Assembly (NCBI RefSeq): GCF_018294505.1
Contig: NC_057801.1
Coordinates: 844,063,465-844,127,464 of the forward strand
Reading direction: 5' to 3'
Source: Triticum aestivum
Lineage: Eukaryota > Streptophyta > Magnoliopsida > Poales > Poaceae
Length of the DNA: 64,000 nucleotides
Shown here: one piece after another, positions 55,028 through 64,000 of the stretch
How positions within the stretch are numbered: the first letter of the stretch is position 1
Layout: every line of letters begins with the position of its first letter
The notes under the pieces: model-generated
The model's database searches: none
Seen by the model: only the letters and a program-made list of their open reading frames with translations
What the model was told of the DNA's origin: nothing
Translations under genes and position numbers: made by a program

Positions 55028-55282
55028 CATGTCGAGGGGCACCACGGCAACCTCCGTAGGATCTTCAAGTCGGTGTCTGGGCCACCTGCGAGGATCGGGC
55101 ATCAGCAAGTAGGGTGTCTTGAAAAGAGCCGTCCGGTTGCAGACGAGTAGACGGTACAAAGACACCGAGCATGCGGCTAGACGGACGGTGCTGAGTAGGT
55201 CCATACGACTACAGATCTGCTCCAAGAGAACATCGGGGAGGGAATTCCAATCGCGGCTCTGCGTGTCAGTCGGTTCTGCCAT
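55028..55282 (-). pseudogene. F-box/DUF295 gene, 5' part
   Basis: Starts MAEPTDTQSRDW at ATG 55282. The F-box is WNSLPDVLLEQICSRMDLLS followed by VRLAACSVSLYRLL, which would bind SKP1 in an SCF ubiquitin ligase. It continues LFKTPYLLMPDPRRWPRHR, the start of DUF295, and is cut by the Gypsy insertion in the codon region for VPLDM. The frame is open upstream to 55624 but that part is low-complexity (Pro, Ser, Phe) and probably a leader. The remainder of the gene is at 46665-45169, in continuous register with this part once the element and one CATGT are disregarded. Confidence 0.82.
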
Positions 55283-57514
55283 TGGGATTTTCGGTGCCTG
55301 CGAGCCAGCGGGGAAGTGGATTCGGGTGGGCGAGCGAAGAAGCTTCTCCTCGTGTGGCTGAGCAGTGAGCGGGGGGATATGGTACACGCGAGCTACCAAG
55401 GAAGATGGCGCTGGCGGGCGAGCAGTGAGCGGGAATAAATGGTGTGCGGCCGACGATGGGGAAGAGAGGAGGAAGAAGAAGAGAGGAGGAAGAAGAGTGG
55501 AAGACGGGGAAGAAAGTGCATTAAATCTCAATTCTACTAATACTACTACCAGGATATAGGCACCGTCCTTTGGAGTGTAAATAGTTACACCGCTGACATG
55601 TGGGCCTACCACAAGAGGGCCCATATGTCAGTTTTATGGAGGACAGAGGTGCGTAGGCGTATTTGCGGAAGCGTGCTCTACTGGCAAACATGATGGCAGT
55701 ACTGGGTAAGGCTGATTTAGTAACACCAACACGCTGGTTCAGCATATTAATTACGTGTCCCATCTGCTGCAGCGTGTATTGTCACTTCACTGCGAAGACT
55801 AGTTGAATAGTTCTCTTTGACCGAGATGGGGAATAATGGATCGCGAGGACTTCCTTTCTACAGTATCCATATGCCTCTACGCTCACTTCACTCATTTTGC
55901 TCCGTACCTAGTCACTTGTTCAAATCTGTAGAAAGACAAATACTCCGTATTTGGGAACAGAGGGAGGCTTTTACTCCGTACTATTTGGGAACAGAGGGAG
56001 TATTAACATATGGAGGGAACAGAGGAACTTGAAATATGAACATGTCAATGTGAGGGAGTAAGCCCCATGCATGCATGCATGCATGCAACATGCAACACTC
56101 ACACGCACACATGGACGCACGCAACACTCACGCACCCATGCGGCACATAGCACACGACGCAACACACACGCTCACGCTCAAGTGCTCAACCTACTCCCTA
56201 CGTCCGTGAAAGACTGTACATTTAGAGATTTACACATTGACCAGGGCATAATTAACGCCCAAAAGTAGCAGACTTATGTGTCCATGCGACCATTGAGATA
56301 AGAAGATTAAATGAAGGCCGTTGCATGCTGTAATTAAGGATAGACATGTAGCCTATACCTACAACACAAGTTGGTGCATTAGTCAATCAATATCGATTTA
56401 GATTAAAGGCTAAATGCATTGGAAGTGTAGATGTACATCATGTACTACACTCTTTGTTTTATAGCCGATGTACACTCTTTGTTGGAAGACCGAGGGAAGA
56501 CACGTGCATGCACTCACATACACAACCAGGGCGGTTCTGGCGCAAGGGTTGGACTCATGTCGCGCCTGCATAAAGTTTTGTTTAACTGGTTTCTTTGCTC
56601 TACCAACTGACAGGTGGGACCCAGAAACCAGGTGACAATTTAACCAGTCAACAAAGTGCCACGTCGACTATGTGGCCAGTTAGTAGGGTGCAATACGGTT
56701 CTCTACGATGAGCTAGTGATCGTATAATCGACACAAAACTATATATAGTGACCGTAAAGAGTGTATTGTTACATACGTTGACCGCCATTGTATTTTTCTC
56801 GTTTCAAATTAAGCCATATTAACCGGAAAGGACGCATTATGGACTACTACTAGTACTACTACTGCTTTGATGTGTCCCGTCAACTCGTCGAACGAGGAGA
56901 AGCTTGCTTACTACGCCTCTCCCTCGCCCACGCGCGCGGTGGTTCGCAGGACGAGGAGAGGGTTTTGACTCCAGCGCCCTCTCCCTCTCCCTCTCCCTCT
57001 CCCTCGCACTCGCCATCGCCCTCGCGGTGGACGTGCAGCAGTTCAATCGGTGTCAGATTGCCAGAAGCATATTGTACTGTAGTATCATCATTGTTGGACC
57101 TTCCAAAGAGGCGAAGAGCCAAGTGCAAGGTTCACACGAGTACGAACTGTTGAATCTCCCGAAGAGGCAAAGAGCCAAGCGCAAGGTTTTATAGGAGTTT
57201 TCGTCCTAGTAGGAGTGTACTACAAGTATAGCGAACGATGCTATTGTATGATGCCGCCACGTCACGTATATCCAAAGCTGTGCCACCTTTTTTTCTCAAA
57301 GAGCGCGTTGGAGCCCGTGCAGCAACCACACAAGTTGCATGTACACATAACACATTTACTAGTAATAAATTCTAAAGGACAAATGCCAGTATGCCACACA
57401 AGTTCATCTCCAATTCATGTGATAAATTTGTGCACGACTAGTCTACATATATGCACAGCGCTACCGTTCACAATTACTGTACTCCACTTACACGTTAAAG
57501 ATGGGCTACATGTC
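55283..57514. other. intergenic between the two DUF295 genes
   Basis: Holds the promoter side of the split F-box gene. Noted are an inverted repeat CTGACATGTGGGCC/GGGCCCATATGTCAG at 55593-55631, a CATG run near 56068-56091, CA/ACGC-rich sequence at 56098-56180, a CTCCCT microsatellite at 56980-57005, and two related GAAGAGGCRAAGAGCCAAG copies near 57108 and 57158. No gene recognised. Confidence 0.45.
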
Positions 57515-57882
57515 CTACTCCAGGTTCCAGTCCCAGGTGTTCTTCATGGATGGCATGATCCATAGCGGTGGGCAACGGGAATCATTGTCGCAGCTTTCTA
57601 GTCCGGTTCCACACGATGGAGACTCATCCAAGCTGAAGCGGCATAAATCAGGGATAGCGTGTCCCAGCATGTCATTCATCCGGCGGTGCGCACTGAAGAC
57701 ACAACCATTCTTCATGAACGGCAGGCCTTCTGTGTCGTGCGCGGAAGGTGGCATCCGCTTCACAATGGGGTAGCTGTCCCCGATGAAAAGCGAGTACTCT
57801 CCAAGAGTGTTCCTCGGCACCCATGTAGCATCACGGGGGTTGAACTTGGCGCCGTTCATCTGGTACACGCGACATCCCAGAT
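57515..57882 (-). pseudogene. second DUF295 gene, last exon
   Basis: Begins after an acceptor GTGTCCAG with the second base of a codon and reads LGCRVYQMNGAKFNPRDATW, then NTLGEYSLFIGDSYPIV, KNGCVFSAHRRMND and a tail ending at 57515. These are the C-terminal blades of the DUF295 propeller, paralogous to 45632-45169 (compare SLFLGLNYPI). The exon itself has no stop or shift. It pairs with the short exon remnant at 63642-63683 across a 5.8-kb intron that contains a LINE. F-box and main domain are not in the window, being beyond the LTR at 63684. Confidence 0.72.
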
Positions 57883-58148
57883 CTGGACACATGGTGACGT
57901 ACATAGTCAAGGTCCATGCATAATAATGTTGTGCTCAAATATGGCGGTCAGTAATACTGTGCAGCAAATAGTACTACTCCGGTATAGAGGAAGTAAAATA
58001 ACCGGCTCATTATATATAGCCACTCTTGGCTACATGGATGAGATAGTAAGACATGGAAAAACAAAAATGGTGGCAGCTAGTGGGTTCAAGTCTTCAAGGG
58101 CCTAGCTAGCTATACGCGTCCTCCAAGGTAAAAAGTAGTCCTACTAGT

Positions 58149-59416
58149 GAAGTCTTCAGAGGTTCACTAGTAAAGTATGAGAAGCTACCTTTGTACTGTG
58201 AGTTTTGTGGGATTGTGGGTCATACTTCTGAGATATTTTGTAAAATCCCAAGTGAGAAGAGAGTAGCTTGCTTCCCTAGAAATCTTAGTGTTGAGCCCTA
58301 CTTGAAGAGCCAAGGTGCTAGCAGGAGGGGTCTCCTCTTCGGGAACTACTCTCGCGGCGGCAAGAATCCGACCACCAGCATCACCACCAACAACAATAAT
58401 GCCAAGCCCATGGATGTTGTCAAGGTGGCCACTGCCGTGAGTGTTCTCACGGTCTCTGATAAGGGGGGCGCTACTTCAGCCGAGACGACCGCCGGCCAGG
58501 AGGGCCGGGTTCAGGAGGTCCTGGCGCATGTTTCGGCTGGTGCGTCACTTGGTCCGGTGGACCAGGTGGGCGCGCTGGATGCTACACTCGGCCAGGAGGG
58601 CCGGGTTCCTGTGGCTCTTTCGCCGACTCCTTTTGGAGCTGCTCCCGGTCAGGCAGACCGGGAAGTGGCTCTGGCTGCGACTGCTAACCTTGGCCAGGAG
58701 GGCCAAGGGTTGGCGGTGCTGGGCTGCACCCATCCAGGTGTTATGCATGGCCAGGAGGGCCATGAGCTGCTGCAGCCGGTAGTGCCCAGCTATGCCAAGG
58801 CGCTGGTTGCTGCTGCTGGCCATAGTGGAGATCCTACTGGCCAGGAGGGCCAGGGGATCCATCCCATGGGTGGAGGCAGCCATTCACAGGGTGCAGCTAC
58901 AACAGCTGCTAAACATGATGGGCTTTTATTCATGCCCGGTGTGCTGGAGGCTCTTTCAGGGGCTGTTGCTGCTAGGCTGGCTGCTCAGGAAACAACAAAT
59001 GGTAATGTGGTGTTTACTTTTAATGCTGGGAAAAATTCGGTGCAGGGCAAGCAAAAGAGGAAGGGGGGAAAGGAAAAAATGTGGGAGTGTTTGAGAGAGC
59101 AGAGAATGCACGTAAAGTAACTATAGGTAAAAAGAGGAGAATCCCGTCTGATCCTAGACCAACAGGTAGTGAGTTAGATTTTTCTTTTGAGAAAGAGATG
59201 GAGAGCTATGAGCGCATCCTTTATGGTGATTTGAATGTGTCCTCCAAGCGAATTTGTACAGGGAGAGTGGTAACTATGAAGGATGGGGATGGGGTACTCA
59301 CACATGTAGCTAAGGAGACAGAGGATGAGGAGGCGCATATGGAGCAGAGGAGGGAGTCAGTTGGAGATGACGGTGCATCGGCGGCCTCCGAGGCGGAGGT
59401 CCGCCGGGCCAAATGA
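58149..59416 (+). pseudogene. LINE ORF1 (zinc-knuckle RNA-binding protein), truncated and shifted
   Basis: Open from the truncation point to 59120. A CCHC-like knuckle CEFCGIVGHTSEIFC comes first, followed by a basic segment and a long Gly/Ala/Val-rich part with five GQEG motifs (58493-58850), each coded by GGCCAGGAGGGCC. A one-base shift in an A-rich run near 59073 moves the frame to one that continues through KKRRIPSDPRPTGSELDF to a stop TGA at 59414-59416. The protein would coat LINE RNA. The N-terminal DUF4283-like part is missing through 5' truncation. Confidence 0.8.
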
Positions 59417-62400
59417 AAATCCTAGGATGGAACTGCCGTGGTATGCTCTCCCCCACGGCAGTTCGAGAGCTCTTGGAGCTCCAAGGGCGTACTAAGGCGG
59501 ATGTGATTTTTCTTTCAGAGTCTCATTTGAATAAATGTAAAGCCGATGAGCTGCGTCGTGTTTTAAATTTTGATTCTATGTTTGTAGTGGAGAGCGATGG
59601 TCGGGCCGGTGGCCTTGTTTTGTTTTATCATAAGATAAATAAAGTTGTTTTGAATTATGTCTCGGATAATTTCATTGATATTTTGTTTATGAACGAGGAT
59701 ATTGTACAGTGGCGTTTTACAGGGTTTTATGGTCGTCCAAGCTGGAGTGAGCGTAGTTTGTCCTGGGATGATATTCGGAATTTACATTGTAAGGGCAAAC
59801 ACCCATGGGTAGTCTTGGGTGATTTTAATGAAATTTTACTTTCTTCTGAAAAGAGGGCGGTGACGCTAGACCTAACGCTATGATGAGAGATTTTCGTAAT
59901 TGTTTGCAAGAGTGCGGTCTAGAGGATATGGGATGTATTGGCGATCTATTCACTTGGAGAAGAGGCGAAATTAGGGAGAGACTTGACCATGCAGTTTGCA
60001 ATGTGGATTGGGCGAATAAATTTCCTCGGGCTGCGATTATAAATGAATAACACGTACACTCTGATCATCGACCCCTCATCCTGGATACAGATTACTTTGA
60101 TGTGAATATGTTTAATCGCCCAAGGGGTCAAGTAAAACAATTTGAAGCTCGATGGCTCAAAGAAGAGACAGTTGTAGAAATTGTACGTACAGCATGGGAT
60201 AAAGCAAAGATGATGGGTATTGGGCCGTCTCTCGCTGACCGTACAAGGGCGGTGCATGCGCATCTGCATATTTGGGATCGCGATATTCTGAAGGGACCGA
60301 AAAAAAGAATTAACAGACTAAAAAAAGAACTAGAAAGGCTGCGGAGGGGACCTATGGGTGCGGAGTCTCAAGAGCGACAAAAGGAGATTCTTGTCCTCAT
60401 TGAAAATTTGTTGGAACAAGAGGAGATTTACTGGCTACAACGTGGTCGCGCAAACTGGCTATTGCATGGGGATCGTAACACCTCCTTTTTTCATAATGCG
60501 GCAACGGCCAGAAAGAAAAGAAATCAGATTAAAAAATTGTTGGATGATAATGGGCTATGGGTGCAAGGTACAGAGATGAAGAATCATATCATGGCATATT
60601 CCTCAAACCTCTTTAAATCAGAAGTTTCCCATCCTAACTCGGAGGTTCTATCTCTTGTCCAACGAAAAGTGACCGATGAAATGAATGATGCTCTTCTAGC
60701 CCCCTATACGGCCGAGGAGGTTCGAAAGGCCCTATTTGATATTGGTGATTTAAAAGCGCCAGGTCCTGATGGCCTCCATGCTATTTTTTACAAAAGATTT
60801 TGGTCTATGTTGGGAGATGACTTGACCGAAGAGGTTCTCCAAGCGGTAAATACCTGTTCTATACCAACTGGGTGGAATGATACTGCAATTGTAATGATCC
60901 CAAAGATTAATTCTCCTGAAAAGGTAACCCAATTTAGATTAATCAGCTTGTGCAATGTGGTGTATAAGGTCATTTCAAAAATGATTGCTGCTCGTCTAAA
61001 GATAATCCTATCACATATTATTAGCCCAACTCAGAGTGCCTTTGTGCCTGGAAGATTGATTACAGAAAATATATTGGTGGCATATGAATGTTTCCATACA
61101 ATAAAAAACAAAAGGGCGGGTAAAGAGGGTTTGTGTGCCATCAAATTAGATATGCACAAATCATATGACCGAGTGGAGTGGTGTTTCTTAAAGGAAATTA
61201 TGCTGAAATTGGGTTTCAAAGAGAGTTGGGTGAACTTAATTATGAAATGTGTATCCTCTGTGGAGTACCGGGTCCGTATTAATGATGATGAGACGGAGAG
61301 TTTTAAACCAACTAGAGGATTGAGGCAGGGAGATCCCCTTTCTCCCTATTTATTCTTGTTATGCACAGAGGGTTTGACCGCCCTGTTCGCTAGTGCGGAG
61401 GATAATGGAAACATTTCCGGTATAAAGGTTTGCAGAGATGCCCCATCAATTTCTAATCTCCTCTTTGCTGATGACTCTTTGATCCTTATGCGAGCCAATC
61501 CCATGAGCGCGGAGGCGTTGAAATCACTCTTGGATTCGTATTGTGCCGCCTCGGGGCAAATGGTTAGTGTTGAAAAATCTAGTATATTCTTTAGTCCCAA
61601 TACTAAAGTGGAAGACAAGGCACAAATATGTACAATTCTAAATATTATGACTGAAGCCCTCAATGACAAATACTTGGGTTTGCCGGCAAATGTGGGCATG
61701 GACAAAAGTGACTGTTTCCAGTTCCTGATCGATCGAATTATTATGAAAATTAGTGGATGGAAGGAAAAATTGTTATCCTCTGGAGGGAAGGAAATTATGC
61801 TCAAATCTGTTGTACAAGCCATCCCCACCTATGCCATGTCCGTCTTTAAAATTCCTAAAAAAATCTGCAAAGGAATTATTGATGCGATGTCGCAATTTTG
61901 GTGGGGTGACGAGGACAACCAGAAGAGGATGCATTGGATGGCATGGTGGAAAATGTGTGTTCCAAAAGATCAAGGAGGTATGGGCTTCCGAGATATACAC
62001 TGTTTCAACCTGGCTCTATTAGCTAAACAAGCGTGGCGTCTTCTTGATAATCCTGAATCTTTATGTGCAACCATATTGAGAGTTAAATATTTCCCTGAGG
62101 GAGATTTGATGAACGCAAGGTTAAAGAAGGGATCTTCCTTTACTTGGCAAAGCATTATGGCGGGAGTGAACTCTTTGAGAAATGGTTATATCTGGCGAGT
62201 TGGAAATGGACAAAACATTGATATTTGGAGAGATGCATGGATTCCGAATTGTGCGAGTAGAAAAATTATTACTCCTAGAGGTGGGCAACTTCTGTCAAAG
62301 GTGGCTGATCTTATTGATCCAACCACGAATTCTTGGGATGAAGATTTGGTGAGACAAACTTTGTGGCCAATTGATGTGCAAAGGGTCCTCGTGATTCCCC

Positions 62401-63539
62401 TTACTATGCATAATATGTCGGATTTCATTGCCTGGAGCTATACAAAAAATGGTGTATTCACTGTTCGATCAGCTTATTCGGAGGAATGGAACCAACAACA
62501 CGGGAGGAAATTGCAATATACTAATGGTATAGGTCGTACCAATGTCAATCCTATTTGGGGAAAGATTTGGAAATTATCGTGTCCGGCAAAGGTAAAAATA
62601 TTTATCTGGCGAACGTTGCATGGAACTCTACCGTGTCGTGTTACACTTGCCAATAGACATATGAAAGTTTCGCCCCTTTGTCCATCATGCTCAAATGGGC
62701 AAGAAGATACAAAACACATCTTGTTTTTGTGTGAGAAGGCAAAAGAGGTTTGGGGTAAGCTGGGGATGTACGAGGTAATTAAGAAAGCTTGTGTTATTGA
62801 TCGTGCTGGTGAGGCGGTTCTTGAATTCTTACTTCTTATGCCGCACCAAGAACTATCTATATTAGGATGCCAGAATGCAAGTGAATTAATCGCGATAACC
62901 GCTTGGTATTTATGGTGGAAGAGACGCATGTTGGTTCATGAAGGGAAGTCTCAAGATGTGAACCAGATTTCGATGGGGGTTCGTGCTATAACGACAAACT
63001 ATGTGAATGCCCACTCCCCTAGTGCATCTAGTAGAAAAGAAGGATGGAGCTGACCTCCTATGGGTTTTTTTAAACTAAATGTTGATGCTTCTTTTGACCA
63101 TGATCTGCTTAGGGGCACAGTAGGTGTTGTACTCAGAGATGACAAAGGAAAATTCATTGTTGGCGGAAATGGGAAGATCGATTGGTGTGCTGATGTACTA
63201 ACAACAAAAGCGATGGCTCTGAGGTTTGGTTTAATTCTTGCACAAAAGGCGGGATGCAATCGTCTTATTATTAACTATGATAATATGGAAGTCATTGACA
63301 CAATGAAAAATGGAGGACAATCGGCGGGAGTTGCAGCGGTAGTATTCGAGGATTGCTACTTCATGGCATGTGATTTTCCGTTGACTAGATTTGAACATTG
63401 TAATAGGACAGCTAATAAGGTTTCTCATGAACTTGCTAGGCTAGCGAAAGTTTCTGTAACTAGAGATTGGTTTGAGGAGCCTATGGAGAATATTGTACCT
63501 CTTCTTATAGACGATGTAACCATTATTTTCAATCAATAA
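59413..63539 (+). pseudogene. LINE ORF2: endonuclease, reverse transcriptase, zf-RVT, RNase H
   Basis: ATG 59413 overlaps the ORF1 stop as ATGA. Endonuclease: ILGWNCRG, FLSESHL (Glu), VLGDFN, and later SDHRP. A frameshift near 59865 and a TAA near 60048 interrupt it. Reverse transcriptase from about 60700: KAPGPDGLHAIFYKRFW, SAFVPGRLITENILVAYE, RGLRQGDPLSPYLFLLC and the FADD active site in LLFADDSLILM. The zinc-binding zf-RVT part is at 62540-62760 (CPAKVKIFIWRTLHGTLPC, LCPSCSNGQEDTKHILFLC). After a TGA at 63051-63053 the RNase H domain follows (KLNVDASFDHD) to 63539. It nicks target DNA and primes cDNA there. Only three breaks were seen, so loss is recent. AATAAA at 63535-63540 overlaps the stop. 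Confidence 0.92.
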
Positions 63540-63641
63540 AGTGCATGTTTTCTTTCAAAAAAAGTAGTCCTACTAGTACTACTAAGTATACTACTAGTAC
63601 AACAATGAAAGAGAAGGCGAGAGGGTTAAGAAATGCAATAC

Positions 63642-63683
63642 CTGGGTAGATGGTGATGGTCCGATCGTGGTAGATTGTGTGAC
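63642..63683 (-). pseudogene. second DUF295 gene, exon remnant
   Basis: A 42-bp exon end reading TTIGPSPSTQ and a donor GGTATTG after 63642 (phase 1). Joined across the intron 57883-63641 it restores a codon G|AT with the last exon. On the other side it is cut by an LTR at 63684, with GTCAC as the probable target site (63679-63683 on the plus strand GTGAC). Confidence 0.6.
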
Positions 63684-64000
63684 TGCTACCTCTTGAGCAC
63701 TGCGTTGGATTTCCCCGAAGAGGAGAGGATGATGCAGCAAAGTATCGTAAGTATTTCCCTCAGTTTTTGAGAACCAAGGTATCAATCCAGTAGGAGGCTA
63801 CGCACAAGTCCCTTGTACTTGCACAAAACAATAGCTCCTCGCAACCAACGCGATTAGCGGTTGTCAATCCCTTCATGGTCACTTACGAGAGTGAGATCTG
63901 ATAGAGATGATAAATAATATTTTTGGTATTTTTGATATGAGATGCAAAGAGAAAAGTAAAAGGCAAAGTAAAAACAAAGCAAGTATTAAAGTGATGGAGA
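63684..64000 (-). repeat. LTR of a third Gypsy element of the same group, cut by the window
   Basis: On the minus strand the last about 317 bp of an LTR ending AAGAGGTAGCA at 63684, matching the ends of the LTRs at 25918, 48228 and 55027. Whether a full element or a solo LTR follows lies outside the window. Confidence 0.88.

Larger units (their letters stand above)
58149..63562 (+). mobile_element. L1-type LINE, nearly full length, 5' truncated
   Basis: Flanked by AGTAGTCCTACTAGT at 58134-58148 and 63563-63577, a 15-bp target duplication, and ends in a short A run after TTTTCTTTC. It starts inside ORF1 at VKYEKLPLYCEFCG, so the 5' end is lost, as usual with incomplete reverse transcription. 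ORF1 and ORF2 are nearly readable. It lies antisense in the intron of the second DUF295 gene. Confidence 0.93.

Noticed and set aside
55283..55624. N-terminal extension of the F-box protein from an ATG at 55624
   Set aside because: The extra 114 residues are low-complexity and do not resemble the family; the F-box gene start at 55282 fits relatives.

Overview
The window looks like Triticeae grass nuclear DNA (wheat, Aegilops or a close relative). The grounds are a fragment matching the Au SINE, Stowaway MITEs with TA target sites, CACTA elements, LTR retrotransposons of wheat type, GC-rich exons with short GT-AG introns, and very low gene density. No bacterial, organellar, rRNA or CRISPR features were seen. 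Family names come from recognition, not from a database search.

Layout. 1-8870: degenerate mobile DNA, including an Au SINE relic, GC-rich polyadenylated retroposons and a decayed PIF/Harbinger element with convergent genes and a central palindrome. 9024-10503: the only apparently intact host gene, a two-exon ankyrin-repeat/RING E3 ligase of the XBAT31 type. 10720-14790: its 3' flank appears twice in degenerate form. One copy holds a Stowaway with extra termini; the other holds a 1.1-kb retroposon with a 13-bp target duplication and a 31-bp minisatellite. 14950-17567: MITE and small dispersed repeats.

17568-35303 is a nest. A minus-strand Copia element is split by a 2.9-kb CACTA (TAT duplication) that carries a B3-like gene and no recognised transposase. 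The Copia gag end is cut by a Gypsy element whose coding region is not gag or pol, and that Gypsy is entered by a larger CACTA with a decayed transposase. The right ends of the last two are missing. 35304-42790 is a repeat-rich element (71-bp tandem repeats; a 20-bp motif seen 13 times) that received two solo LTRs.

42790-64000 holds decayed host genes and their invaders. There is a NAC-domain relic and two minus-strand DUF295 (KIB-type) genes, the first with a visible F-box. The first is split by an 8.4-kb Gypsy element (46666-55027, duplication CATGT). The second has a 5.4-kb LINE in its phase-1 intron (58149-63562) and an LTR inserted in the exon before it (63684 onwards).

The observation most worth following is the pair of Gypsy elements at 24335 and 46666. 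Their coding regions are unrelated (unknown protein versus gag plus protease), neither has reverse transcriptase or integrase, yet they share LTR, primer-binding site and a roughly 2.2-kb noncoding 3' module with a conserved 49-nt motif, twin hairpins and another hairpin. This suggests, by inference only, a parasite/helper arrangement that depends on shared RNA signals.
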